DNA of 64,000 nt from Isoetes taiwanensis. Lineage: Eukaryota; Streptophyta; Lycopodiopsida; Isoetales; Isoetaceae. Within the stretch, counting starts at the first letter, position 1. The number at the start of each line of letters is the position of its first letter. Of this stretch, positions 43,306 to 54,400 are shown piece by piece. A program made the position numbers and the translations under genes. The notes beneath the pieces were generated by a model. That model was not told where the DNA came from. It did not search any database and saw only the letters and a list, made by a program, of their open reading frames with translations. Location: contig JAJEKV010000035.1 of the NCBI GenBank assembly GCA_021234155.1, positions 14,899,054 to 14,963,053 on the forward strand, in the 5' to 3' direction.

Positions 43306-43489
43306 TTTCTTTTTTTTTTTTTTTTTTGGAAATCCAGGAAAAGACAAAAGTTTTGAATAGTTAATCATGATAATATTTGAAAAACTAACTGCCCCTCCCA
43401 CGTTAAATTTGGTTTATTCCACCACACCTAGCACCCAAAATTGTGGTGCTAAAATGCACGTTTTTTATCCACTACGGCATGCTTTCACC

Positions 43490-43950
43490 CTACAATCTTG
43501 AAGGAAATTCGATAGGACTCTAGACCATTCGAGAATGGTTGTGTTAGCCAGCGGTGATTTTAGGCAGCAACCACCCATAATCAAACGAGCCAAGGAGATG
43601 GAGATTCTTGCAAAATGTGTCAAGAGCAACCCCCTATGGAAGCACTTCAAGACATTCAAACTAGCAACGAACATGTGTGTCGGCAAAGGCGAAAAGGAAT
43701 GGTCTGAGTATTTGCTAAAGCTTGGCAATGGAGAACGAATGAATGACGAGCCTACGCTCCTTGAAGACGTCGTCGAGCTGCCGAGCAAGTGTATTGCGAA
43801 AAATAACATTATCGATGAGGTCTTTGGAACAAGCATAGACCCAATCAACATGAAATGCCTATTCGAGAAATCTATACTATCTCCAAAAAATGAAGATACA
43901 CTGAGTCTTAGTGACAAAACCCTGCAAAGATTGCATAGAGACTTGCACCA
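43490..43950 (+). mobile_element. Helitron helicase fragment, second copy
   Basis: The frame 43535-43978 encodes MVVLASGDFRQQPPIIKRA, then NPLWKHFKTFKLATNMCV and ILSPKNEDTLSLSDKTLQRL, the central Pif1-like helicase blocks including the GDFRQ (motif II region) segment. The last 180 bp are nearly identical to 29450-29630, except that the 29-kb copy has lost about 12 bp after ATCGAT. Here the helicase is cut at 43950 by the LTR of a Ty3 element. Confidence 0.85.
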
Positions 43951-44507
43951 TGTTAGTCCTGTATGTCCTGGTACATGACTATTCATGCACAACTCGGATC
44001 AGACCAAGAACAAGGCGCCAAATCCAGGTCAAGATCAGTCATCAAGACCCCCGCCGAAGACCACGCCTAAGAGTCAGCCAAAGAAGAAGCAGAGAACAGA
44101 CAAATGACGGGCCGTCAGCGTCAGCGTGATTTCAGGCACTTCAAGAGGCACTGCCAGCATTCCTGCAAATCAGGCCTTGTTCAGGAGTCGGCACCGAGAT
44201 CTGTCAGACTATCTATATTGGGCCAGAGGCCATTGTACTATATATATGAGTAGAGCTAGCATTCAAAGGCTAGATGAGTTTTTGTTCTTGTCTCTAGCAT
44301 TTTCTCTCTCGATTGCGAGAGCTCATGTATTCGGATTAATATCAAAGAAGTCTCATTCTCATCATTGTGTTTTTCTTGTCTTCTCTTTCTTCTTTCTCTT
44401 GTTCTTTTGCAAATCCCGCGTGACACAGCTCCCGGATTCTCCTGTTTGATCCAAGAGTCCTCACAGAGGGCTATCTTGCAGGAGTTCCCGAACCCAGACC
44501 GTACACA
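43951..44507 (+). repeat. 5' LTR of a Ty3 retrotransposon
   Basis: Starts TGTTAGTCCTGTATG exactly where the Helitron sequence stops (after CTTGCACC in both Helitron copies). A TATA-like CTATATATATGAG is at about 44238. The end is placed at GTACACA before gag; the primer site was not identified, so this edge is uncertain by about 30 bp. The matching 3' LTR is not in the window. Confidence 0.65.
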
Positions 44508-44551
44508 CTGTCGCCGCTGCTGGGTCTGATCTTTCTTTCCTTCTTTCCAAT

Positions 44552-46575
44552 ATGTCTGCTCGTGCTTTCACTCCTGAGGAACTTCTTTGCCAAACGGCGG
44601 CTCGCTTGGAGTGCCATCGCGAGGCTGTTCGTGATATGTATGACAGTGTTTATGACATTGAGGGAGGTCGTGTCTACTCAAGAGCTCAGTCGGCACCACC
44701 TATTCCTCGGGTTCATTCTCGACCAGGGTCTCCCCCTGCGTGTCGGCATTGTTCTCAACCTCAGTCCCCCCATTATACACCTGTTCAGCCCACGCCTCAG
44801 TCATTCATATACCCTCAGAACACACCCCTCTGCCTTCGCAACTTTCTTCTCCTCCTACTGGGATGGGCTACCCTCAAGTTTCTTTTGGCCCTCCCCATGT
44901 TCATGAATTTCAGGCTTCCCCATCTTTTCAGCACGCTCTTCCTGTCTACCAACTCACTGATCTCAAGCTTAATGAAGAGGGCTCCCACGGTCCTTCACCA
45001 CAGGACGCTCCTCTCTCTGGCCCTCCGGGTTTTTCTGTTCCTATACCCCCTTGTTCTCAGCCCACGGCTGTTCCATCCAGCTATGTTCCTGCATATGCTC
45101 CACCTGTCTATGCACCAGTTCAGTCTTCATCTCCTACTCACAATTTGAAGCTGACTTATCCTACTTTTGGCAACACTAAAGGCAAACCTCTGGATCAAAG
45201 TGCTCAAGCTCACATGGAGGAATTTGAGGCCTTGGCCATTCTCAATGGTCGTGCTCAACCTCAACTCAAGTTTCACATCTTTTCTACCACGCTGCGAGGC
45301 GCCCCTCATCAATGGCTCATGGCCAACAAAAGCCACTGGAAGCAAAATTGGCAAGAAATGAAAACGGCATTCCTCTCTCATTATGGCACCACGGATGATG
45401 ATCAACTCCTGCTCAAGCAACTCAATGATCTTCAGCAACAACCCATGGAGTCTGCGCGTGATTTTGCAGACCGTCTTCACATCCTCGTCAGTAAGCTCCA
45501 GGAGTACCACATGCAAAGCCAGATTCTTGTCTGGTTCCTGCAGGGCCTTCCTCCTGCCATTTGTCTCATGACGGAGTATCTGCGTCCAAAGACCTTGGAG
45601 CAGGCGATTGAATTGGTCAATCACTCGATCAATGTCTCCTCACGAGATGTTGTCCTCACGGAACTCTCTTTCATGCCCCCCGTCATGGTTCCTCAGAATG
45701 CAGTCCAGCCTCAACAAACCAATCCTCAACGATCTCAGGTCTGGTGCCATATCTGTAAATATCAAGGCCATTTGGCTAATGAATGCAATTCCACAAATGG
45801 ATCTCCTCATTGTAAACGATGCAACATGTGCAATCAAGCCACAGAGGAATGCACTCGCTCTCATCCTACACCCTTCAGGCAGAAAATGATTTTCCAAGTG
45901 CACGGTCCGCCTCCGGCATCAACAATCATATCCGCCTCAATAATTTCAAGCTCAACCACCTCAATGGTACCAACGATCACGAACCTCAGTGATCCCCGGG
46001 GACAAGGCCCCCTGGCCCCTTTAATCCTTCCAAGGCTCAGTGTTATCATTGTCAGGAATGGGGTCATACCATCATGGCGTGCCCTCAACTTCCTCAAGTA
46101 CAAGTTCAACTTCCTGGAACAAATCAAACAGCTTCTGTCCGACTCACGGCTTATCAATTGTGGGTTGCCAATGGCAAACAAGGCCCACGTTCTATTTTGA
46201 GAAAGCCACCACGGCCACCTCAACAACAGCGTCCTCAACAGGCAGCATCCTTCTCCACTCCTCTGGATCAACAAGCTCAAGAAGAAATATATCAATCACT
46301 CAACCCTCCGGTGCAGCAGTCAAATTGGGTTGGTTTGGTTTCACGCCAGACCAGGGCTTCACGCCCTTTGACCATCATCCCTCATGACACGCAACCCCCT
46401 TTTGCTGTCGACACGATCCCTCATGAAGATGAGAAAAAGATCCACTTTGCGCCAGACTTGGATAAACTCATGCCTCACGTCATGCCCAAGGTAAGACATA
46501 GTATTCTCAAACTCATGCAGGCTGCTGAAGGCCGCACGCTTGCAAATATTCATGCAACAACCCGCGCTCAGTAGC
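44552..46575 (+). CDS. Ty3 gag, frameshifted
   Basis: Starts MSARAFTPEELLCQTAARLE, followed by a Pro/Ser-rich region. A frameshift near 44815 moves the reading into the long frame that ends at 46200. That frame holds the retrotransposon gag domain (AHMEEFEALAIL… then WQEMKTAFLSHYG and ESARDFADRLHILVSKLQEY) and a CCHC knuckle CHICKYQGHLANEC (C-x2-C-x4-H-x4-C, about 45750). A second knuckle CYHCQEWGHTIMAC (about 46040) is in the next frame, as is the linker to 46575. Gag would package the element RNA and form the particle. At least two frameshifts make this copy inactive. Confidence 0.85.
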
Positions 46576-46762
46576 GTCAGGAGGCACCCTCGTCATCTAA
46601 AAGCCCACGCTCTCAGCCGTATCCCAATATTGCTGCCGAGGTGGAGCTTTTCAAAAAGGTTTCTGCTTCTTTACCTCAGACTCCTGCTTCCTTGGATCCT
46701 GCTGATCCATTTTCTCATGTTCCTTTAGAACTCCAAGAAGAGCTGGCCAAATCAAGATCCTC

Positions 46763-47611
46763 TTGAGCCTAGCCACCATTCTGAAACTCTGTCCTGCTCT
46801 CAAGGACCAGTTGCCCCTTCCCACTGTTCTGGTTGGAGCCGTGGCTACATCAACACCCACGGTGCATGCTACGGTGGACAATCAACAAATCAATCATGTT
46901 CAAATCGATGGAGGAAGTGATGTCAATCTTATTACTGATAAGCTACGGAAGCAATTGGGCATCAAGCAACTTTACCGTGCCCCCTATGACATGAAGTTGG
47001 CCAATGGCCATATCATGCGACCTCAAGGTGGCACACCTCTTCTTCACATTTGCATTGGTGATCTCCAATTCCCCTTGGAATTTGGTGTTTGAAAAGCCGG
47101 AGAAGATCCAGGTGACTATGAAATGCTGGTAGGTAGACCTTTTCTCCGCCAAGCTAAAAGTATTCATTACTGGGCCACGGACCAATTTGTCATCACTGAT
47201 GGTCATCTCAATGCTACTATGTATTTGGAAACTGGCAAGTTAATCTCTGTTGAAAATGCCGAACCTTCAATCTCAGACACTGATTCTGACGAAGCACAAA
47301 ATATCTATCATGTTCAGGCTCCACCCGCGAGTCTACCTCTCTCATCCTACCCCGAGTATGCTGATCCTTGGGGTGAGATGACTCTGGATCAGGACCAGGC
47401 TGTAGCAGCTCTGCTTGACCCTTACCTGGCTCCTTGCAATCGCATTCAACGTCTTGACCATTTTTCTGACACGGAGCTTCCTCCTGAGACTATGGATGTT
47501 CATGCTGCCATGAAGCAACCTTTGTTTGATGACGCTCAGCAGCCTCTTTTCTTCACCACTCAAAATGTTGCACCTCCTGTCATGCTTCAGCCTCCTGCTC
47601 ATGTCGTTTAG
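46763..47611 (+). CDS. Ty3 aspartic protease region, frameshifted
   Basis: The frame 46763-47092 contains VQIDGGSDVNLITDKLRKQL, an Asp-Gly-Gly-Ser active site as in plant Tat/Athila-type Ty3 proteases in place of the usual DTG/DSG. The following frame 47123-47611 starts MLVGRPFLRQAKSIHYWATD, the LxGRPxL strand that completes the fold, then a linker rich in Asp and Pro. A stop and frame change near 47090 separate the two. It would cleave the Gag-Pol polyprotein. Confidence 0.75.
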
Positions 47612-47719
47612 GACACAGAGGTTGTTCCACACATTCAGACTCCTGAGGTAGAAATCGTGGACATTGGTAATAATCAACCAGTCTGACTAGCTGCCAATCT
47701 TCCACTACCCTATAAAGTA

Positions 47720-48534
47720 CACACCCATCCTGCTCAAAAAAGTTCAAACATATTTTTGCATGGAGCTATAAAGACCTTAGAGGTATCAAAAAATAATTGG
47801 GGGAACTCACCATTCCTACCAAACCTGATGCATGCCCAATCTAGCAACGACAGTACCGGCTCAACCCAAATTATCGTGATCGTGTCAAGGCCGAAATTGA
47901 CAAGCTTTTAGCTGCTGGCTTGATTTATGAGGTCAAACACTCAGAGTGGGTGAGCCCCATTGTCATTGCTCTTAAGCACAATGGTAAGATCCGCGTTTGT
48001 GTGGACTATCGGAAACTCAATCAGGCCACGGAGCGTGATCACTTCCCGCTTCTCTTCACAAACCAGGTTCTGGAAGAGGTTGCTGGTCATGAGATGTACT
48101 CTTTCATGGATGGCTTTTCAAGGTACAATCAAATTTCTATCAAGGAAGAAGATCAACTCAAAACCACTTTTACCACCCCGTGGGGCACTTTTGCCTATAA
48201 GGTGGTTCCTTTTGGTTTATCCAACTCTCTGTCCACCTTTCAGCGCATCATGCTCTCTGTCTTCCATGACTATATGAAGGATAAACCCTTTCTCCAGATT
48301 TTTCAAGACGACTTTTCAGCCTACAGCTCCATGGATGATCACCTGGAAAAGTTAGAGCTGGTCTTTCAAAAATGTGATGAGTCTGGCATCAGTCTCAATC
48401 CCAAGAAATGTACCTTTTGCGTCACCTCTGGTGTTCTTTTGGGTCATGTGGTTAGTAAAGAAGGAATCACCACGGATCCTGCTAAAACCAGTTGTGTACT
48501 GAAGGCTTAAGCACCAGCTAATATTAAAGAGACA
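47720..48534 (+). CDS. Ty3 reverse transcriptase, interrupted
   Basis: Upstream of the open frame, FAWSYKDLRGI with in-frame stops marks the protease-RT linker (about 47755). The frame 47920-48510 contains WVSPIVIALKHNGKIRVCVD, SFMDGFSRYNQI, TTPWGTFAYKVVPFGLSNS and the active-site box IFQDDF, then GVLLGHVVSKEGI. These are RT blocks 2-6 of the Ty3 group. The box is the F-x-D-D form used by several plant Ty3 clades. A TAA follows VLKA, and the next words (APANIKETR) run into the nested LTR element at 48540; the coding resumes as SFLSKVNYYSTFI at 51413. RNase H and integrase are absent. Confidence 0.9.
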
Positions 48535-48539
48535 CGTTC

Positions 48540-49322
48540 TGATATAAACGGTCCTCTCCATCTGCAGATCTATCTGCAAAACTAACCAACACGATTAATT
48601 CAATCAACCCGGAACTCCAGAACAAGTTCTTCTGGCACTACTTATCCACCCAACTGGGCTCTGATTTGCAAACACGGCAAGTCTGGCTCAATCTCTTCCC
48701 AATTCTGAGAGTCTGCTAACCAACTGGATAGCCTCTCTAGGATTCTCTGGATTCACTAGATTTAAGGAAGGCACACAATTCAAGCACAAATTATCAGAGG
48801 TTTCTACAGCAATCAGACTTCTATCACCTGCAACCTGTTCCGGCCTCCTTCAATTCAAGCACATCGATTATCTTTTATACTACTCTAAAAGGCTTTATGC
48901 ATCTAATTCTGGTTATCCCATTATCTTTTTGCAGAATCCGAAGCCCTTTTTCTGGAATTCGGCCAGTTACATTGGCCCAGGGGCTATTTCCGGCCAAGCC
49001 AGGCCTTTTTCCTGCAATCCGGGCTGGTACGTTAGCCCAGGAACTAATTCCGGGCAGTTCCGGCCTGTTGTATTTTTAACGCTAACAAAAAAGGCTTTTT
49101 TGCTATTTCATTCATTTATTTCAATAGTTCACTTAACATTTCAATGGTTCCTTCTATTCTAACTATAGTTTAGATTTCAATAGTTCTATTAATTTAATTA
49201 TAACCTTTAAGACTTCTATCAATCAAACAAGATTACAGGATATCTATCTAAGGGAGCCCTTGCCTCTGTGTTTCTCTGCAAATCATTCCTCTGAGCCACG
49301 CCCCCAAGCTAGTGTCGTATCA
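48540..49322 (-). repeat. 3' LTR of the nested element
   Basis: 783 bp; begins TGATATAAACGG (plus strand) and ends GTATCA. It differs from the other LTR by scattered substitutions and small indels, so the insertion is not recent. Confidence 0.93.
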
Positions 49323-49340
49323 ATTTCTTCCCTTCCCAAG
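49323..49340 (-). promoter_or_regulatory. polypurine tract
   Basis: The plus strand ATTTCTTCCCTTCCC directly abuts the left LTR; the minus strand is therefore a purine run suited to prime plus-strand DNA synthesis. Confidence 0.8.
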
Positions 49341-49380
49341 GCTGATCGTCCTCGATCATCTGCCTTAGGGAAGTATCAAT

Positions 49381-49601
49381 CTTTCCCAAAGCTAGTCAAC
49401 TGACTATCTGCTTTGTCTGGACTCTTTCCCAAAGCTAGTCAACTCACTATCTCTTTGTGCGGAATCTTTCCCAAAAGCTAGTCAATCGACTATCTCGCTT
49501 TGTCACGAATCTTTCCCAAAGCTAGTCAACCCGACTATCCGCTTTGTCGGAATAACCACCTTTCTTTCTAAGCTAGTCACCTGACTATCCGCTTTGAAAG
49601 G
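49381..49601. repeat. tandem CTTTCCCAAAGCTAGTCAAC repeat, about five units
   Basis: Units of 42-50 bp start at 49381, 49424, 49466, 49511 and about 49561, each with GCTAGTCA…GACTATC…GCTTTG. They sit in the non-coding interior of the nested LTR element next to its purine tract. Confidence 0.85.
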
Positions 49602-50610
49602 ATTTCTTCTAGGTCGGTGTAAACTTACCATCCGCCCGACAATTTTAAGGTCCGGTCGTCTTGCAATCCGCTTGCCCCTTCTAAACTCTAGAGCAACATT
49701 CATTTGAAAAGAAAGTCCTTTCTTAACTCAAATCAAGACTATGCTCAAACCATTCAACAATCACATGTCTAAACGTATTATTTAACTTTATTTCTCTTTT
49801 TACCCATTACAGCCGATGTGAAGCCGACTCCTTTCATAGGCTTCCCCTTTTCTTTGTCAAACTTAGCATGAGAACTCTCAGTGGACTTCTTTCAAGAATA
49901 CGAACATGGGAATCTCTCAGCAGGTGGTGTCGTGGCTACTTGCTTCTTAGCAGTTTCATTTCCCTTTTGTTCATTTGATCCTCATGAATACGCAACCAAC
50001 AACAAATATCAAGTTAAAATGTCTCCAAACAAAGGAATTGCAAGCTTTCTGTAAGCCACAAACAAAGCAGCATACTAACCTTGCTATCACATCTTAAAGA
50101 AAACTCTAGTAAAATTAACATGCAGGTATTTTCTGTTAACTCTAACCCTATGGAGCTTCAAGCATAACTACCATTTCATTGGCATCATGCAGTGCAAGCA
50201 TATTCCACAGCTTTAATTTATCTCTTGTAAAACTACTTCTCTTTCTCTTTTATGCTAGCAGCATTCCTTATTTTTCTTTTACAATAATTTGCTCTCTATT
50301 ATTGAACAACTGCAATTCACATATGCTTTCACAACTCATTTCCATAATTTAGTAGAATAATTTACTTTGTAGGTATCCCGATTAAACTATTAGATTGCTA
50401 CGACATTCTTTTTAAAGGATTACGGCTTGCAGCATTTATGGCTTGCAACATCTACATTCTACAGCTTTCTTCTGTCATCTAAGTTTTCCTTTTTCTATGA
50501 ATGCACATCATTAAGATATTATCCAGTAATGCACTCAATCCTGACAAAAACGAAACCTGGAAACATTGTAAGGCCCTAACACAGAATTTTATTTAAGAAG
50601 ATCTAACTTA

Positions 50611-50623
50611 CGCTCTGATACCA
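50611..50623 (-). promoter_or_regulatory. primer-binding site, initiator-Met tRNA type
   Basis: The minus strand reads TGGTATCAGAGCG two bases after the CA end of the right LTR. This is the classic plant retrotransposon primer site. Confidence 0.92.
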
Positions 50624-50625
50624 AT

Positions 50626-51407
50626 TGATACAAACGGTCCTCTCTATCTGCAGATCTATCTGCGAAACTAACCAACACGGTTAATTCAATCAACCTGGAT
50701 CTCCAGAACAAGTTCTTCTGGCACTACTTATCCACCCAACCGGGCTCTGATTTGCAAACACGGCAAGTCCGCTCAATCTCTTCCCAATTAGAGTCTCAAG
50801 TAACCAACCGGATAGCCTCTCCGGGATTCTCTGGATTCACTAGATTTAAGGAAGGCACACAATTCAAGCACAAATTATCAGAGGTTTCTACAGCAATCAG
50901 ACCTCTATCACCTGCAACCTCTTCTGGCCTCCTTCAATTCAAGCACATCGATTATCTTTTATACTACTCTAAAAGGCTTTATGCATCTAATTCTGGTTAT
51001 CCCTTTATCTTTTTGCAGAATCCGAAGCCTTTTTTCTGGAATTCGGCCAGTTACATTGGCCCAGGGGCTATTTTCGACCAAGCCAGGCCTTTTTCCTGCA
51101 ATCCGAAGTTGGTAATGCTAGCCCGGGAACTAATTTCGGCGCTTTAGCCTCGTTGTATTTTTAACGCCAACAAAAAAGGCTTTTTTGCTATTTCGTTCAT
51201 TTATTTCAATAGTTCACTTAACATATCAATGGTTCCTTCTATTCTAACTATAGTTTAGATTTCAATAGTTCTATTAATTTAATTATAACCTTTAAGACTT
51301 CTATCAATCAAACAAGATTACAGGATATCTATCTAAGGGAGCCCTTGCCTCTGTGTTTCTCTGCAAATCATTCCTCTGAGCCACGCCCCCAAGCTAGTGC
51401 CGTATCA
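50626..51407 (-). repeat. 5' LTR of the nested element
   Basis: 782 bp; begins TGATACAAACGG and ends GTATCA (plus strand). Followed by the CGTTC duplication. Confidence 0.93.
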
Positions 51408-51472
51408 CGTTCCTTCCTGAGTAAGGTCAATTACTATTCCACCTTCATTCTCGACTTGCGGGTTATTGCCGA
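51408..51472 (+). CDS. Ty3 pol remainder after the nested insertion
   Basis: Resumes the reading broken at 48534: SFLSKVNYYSTFILDLRVIA continues the NIKETR block of the RT/RNase H connection. It ends at 51472, where the next LTR element begins. Confidence 0.8.
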
Positions 51473-53195
51473 TGTGATGCCCAAAGATAATATACCCGAC
51501 ACGATATTATATTGCCCATTATCACCCGCATACATGTCACTCTGATGACATGTACTTGCGAGACGTATAGGGTTGCACCTAGGGGGCAACATTGAATGTT
51601 GTGCATGTTAAATAAACATACACAATTAATAACCCCATGGACCCCATTGCCAAATGGCTAAATCCCATTTGGCCAATATCTAACCTAACCCTAGGGGTTT
51701 CTATAAAAGGGCTTTCCCCTTAAACCCTAAACCTTTCTTCTCTTTGCATTTTAGGGTTTTTCCTAGAGCTCCTTTCCTCTCTCGAGTTCGTGGTTCTCTT
51801 GAGCCATTTCGGCCAAGTATGGACTTCAATCCGCATTGCCGAAGCTCCCGAAGCCGGATTTGCACAACAGACATTATCGACAGCAGCCATCTTCAAAGAA
51901 GATCGAGAGCATGGACGCCTTCCGAGGGTCGAGCGGTCAAGGAGCGTATCTAGTTGTTCTCAAAGTGCAAAGCCGCCTTTGGACAAGGCAATAGGCTGGT
52001 TTAGTATGTTAGATCAACTCTAGAGGCCTTATAGATCCCGAGATCATAAGCCCTAACTAAGGAACCTAACTCGTTGTTTAGGTAGATAGATTAGATGATA
52101 TTTCTATTTCTATTTCAGTTCTGGATGTTGTATGTATTTCACTGCGGATCTCCATGTATTGGGAAGGGGGTAGAGACCTAAAAGTCGCAGCGATGATCCT
52201 AGGTAGCACCACTAGTTCCCAATTATATGCCCGGGTAATGTGAGCCCACCCGGCGTGGGTGAAGGGGCTAGGCCTGGTTGATAAGGAGGAACTTGTCTCA
52301 TCACGACTGACCCCTCTGGTAGTAAGGCCCTATCTGGGTCTCTGCAGCTAGGCTTAATGGCTTGTCACCGCGGTGGGCAAGGCATGAGCTCGACACTCGT
52401 GGGGTGGTGGATATGACCGCCCAAAGAGTTCAAGTCGACACGCGCAAAGGCCCTCTAGCCTTTGATGAGCATGGATGCCTGCCTGGAGGAGAGGCAACTC
52501 TCTTCCCCCTCATCGGGGCTGGGAGATGCAACCCAAGAGTAGTAGCCCCTCAAGCTATTCACCCTACAGGCTACTTGGCCAAGTCCCAACACTTTTCACC
52601 TACTCGCAAAGTGTGCATGGGAGGGGCGGATGGAGTGGACTACCCTAAGCCATGTTCTATGCCAGCCAAATCCATTGCCATGAATTGCCTGCAATGAACT
52701 CGAGACCCTAGCCGCCATCATCCCCTTGAGTCCCAGCCCGGTAGGATCTCCCTTGTTATTGTTAAGCAATGAAGGTATTGTTATCTCTCGATGATATTGC
52801 TATCTCTATGGTGATTGTATTTGTTTACTGTTAGTTGTGTGCTCACGCTTGTTTATTCACGCCCAGCAGATAGGTCGACCTCGATGGAAGACGGGTGAAT
52901 GACACATCCATTCTTCCCTTGCGGCTCATCCCCGGCGGGGAGTGGAGTCGTGGATGGCCCCGCCAAGATAGTTGCCGGGGGAATGCTCCTCCTTCAATAA
53001 TGATGTGGGCATTGTATAAGGAGTAGGGGACGCCACAAGGGTATCGAGCATGATCTTGGTAGACCGTGGATCGAAAGCACTCCACCATTTTCCTTAGGAC
53101 TAACAAGAGACTTCCGGTCTTGGGAACAACCTCCCAAGCAAAACCTCGAAAATTGGGAAAATTTTTTCCCAATTGTAAAAGAATAGGTTAATGCT
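51473..53195 (+). repeat. 5' LTR, and possibly leader, of the large element
   Basis: Positions 51473-52144 match 61220-61888. Features: TAGGGGGCAAC, a telo-box-like AAACCCTAAACC near 51722, a TATA-like TCTATAAAAGGG at about 51698. From about 52140 it continues (TATTGGGAAGGGGGTAGAGAC…CACTTTTCACCTACTCGCAA…) in parallel with the related LTR at 62.57-63.59 kb, so the LTR may be about 1.7 kb. Its end cannot be fixed because the 3' copy is cut. Confidence 0.75.
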
Positions 53196-53237
53196 AAGAG
53201 TAGTGATAAGTTTTAGCAAAAACCAACCTAAAATGGC

Positions 53238-54400
53238 CAAAGAGGTGACCCCTCACAGAGTGCCTGACCAATTTGGTTTGCAAACCGATTCGACCAAGGC
53301 GACCGTGTGAGTGGTGGACCCATGTTGACCTAGTTAGATGTATAATTTAGCTAAACTAATGGTGCAGCCTCAGCTTATCTCCTTGATTCTAGCTAGTTTT
53401 GCATATTATAACACTAAGAAATCCCTTTGTAAATTGAAAATTGGACCCCAAAGAGGTGACCCTTACAAAGTGCTTGCACCAATTTGGTTTGCAAACCAAA
53501 TCGACCCCCTCCGGCGCATCGTGGTGAGTGGTCAAAACTTTGAACCTTCGTGAATCCTGAGTTATACAGCTCCAAATCGCCTCAAATTTGTTGCGTTAGG
53601 ACCATTAAAGAGTCTAGAATCCATTTATGACCTCAAATTAGGCTAAAAAATATTATAACCCTCCTCAAAATGACCAAAATAGGTCAAACCCTAAATTTTG
53701 TCTCCCAAACTACAGTTTATTTAGAAATAGAAGCAATAGCTTTTAAGGTACAAGGCTAGAGCCACGTAAGGGCAAGGGAGCATGACTTTTGAAGACATTG
53801 AAGACCCAAAGCGACCCAAGAGAGGAAGCACTATGGCAAACACCTCTACAAACGGCGAAGCAAAGACAGTGGCACAACCCTATCAACAATCTTCATCGAA
53901 TGGAAGACATAATGTTAATCATCCGCATGAAGAACCTTCTCGACTATCAAGAACTCGGGTGCAACATCCACGAGCTCTCAAAGAAAAGAAGATTGCTAGT
54001 TTATTGTAAATATAAATTTATGTTTTGATCATGTTAATGTGTTAAATCAGGTGTAAGTAGAATGTGTTACTAAGTTCTGCAAATTGGAATTAACAAAGTT
54101 GGAGCAAAACTTCGGTGTTTTTGGCCCCACCCCTCACAGAGTGCTCCGTGCCACTTAGGATTATATTCCTAACGCCGCTGCGACCGCGGTGAGTGGTCGA
54201 AAGCATCGATCTATGCCAAAACTTGTCCAAAATGCGTAAAGTAAGCACACCATTCGACTCAGTTCTCACCATAATTAGTAGGATTTGAACCCTAGTTTGT
54301 AGAAATTGCCCCACCCCCTCGCAGAAAGTGTGCCCGCACCAATTCGGGGTTTGCAAACCGATTCACCCACTGGCGCATCTTGTGTGAGTGGTCACACCAA
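53238..54400. repeat. four dispersed copies of an 85-100-bp motif
   Basis: Copies at about 53238-53330, 53448-53535, 54117-54205 and 54300-54400 share CACAGAGTGC (or variants), CAATTTGGTTTGCAAACC and GGTGAGTGGTC. They lie just inside the 5' LTR and may be leader repeats, or remnants of a tandem array. Confidence 0.75.

Larger units (their letters stand above)
48540..51407 (-). mobile_element. complete non-autonomous LTR retrotransposon nested in Ty3 pol
   Basis: Two LTRs of 783 and 782 bp bound a 1.3-kb internal region without coding capacity. The 5-bp target duplication CGTTC lies at 48535-48539 and 51408-51412. On the minus strand the LTR runs TGATACGAC…GTATCA. The primer site TGGTATCAGAGCG (complement of 50611-50623), matching plant initiator-Met tRNA, lies 2 bp from the 5' LTR (right). 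The purine tract GGGAAGGGAAGAAAT abuts the 3' LTR (left). All structural marks are intact, so it was mobilised by proteins of another element. Its insertion split the RT/RNase H junction of the Ty3 element. Confidence 0.95.

Noticed and set aside
50611-50630. tRNA gene fragment
   Set aside because: Only the 13-base complement of a tRNA 3' end is present, next to an LTR; this is a primer-binding site.
51722-51740. Interstitial telomere repeat (AAACCCTAAACC)
   Set aside because: Less than two CCCTAAA units in an LTR promoter region; better read as a telo-box-like promoter word.
52362-53172. Coding genes in the 52-53-kb region on either strand
   Set aside because: The region is parallel to the related LTR/leader at 62.6-63.6 kb, frames are not conserved between the two, and no domain is visible.
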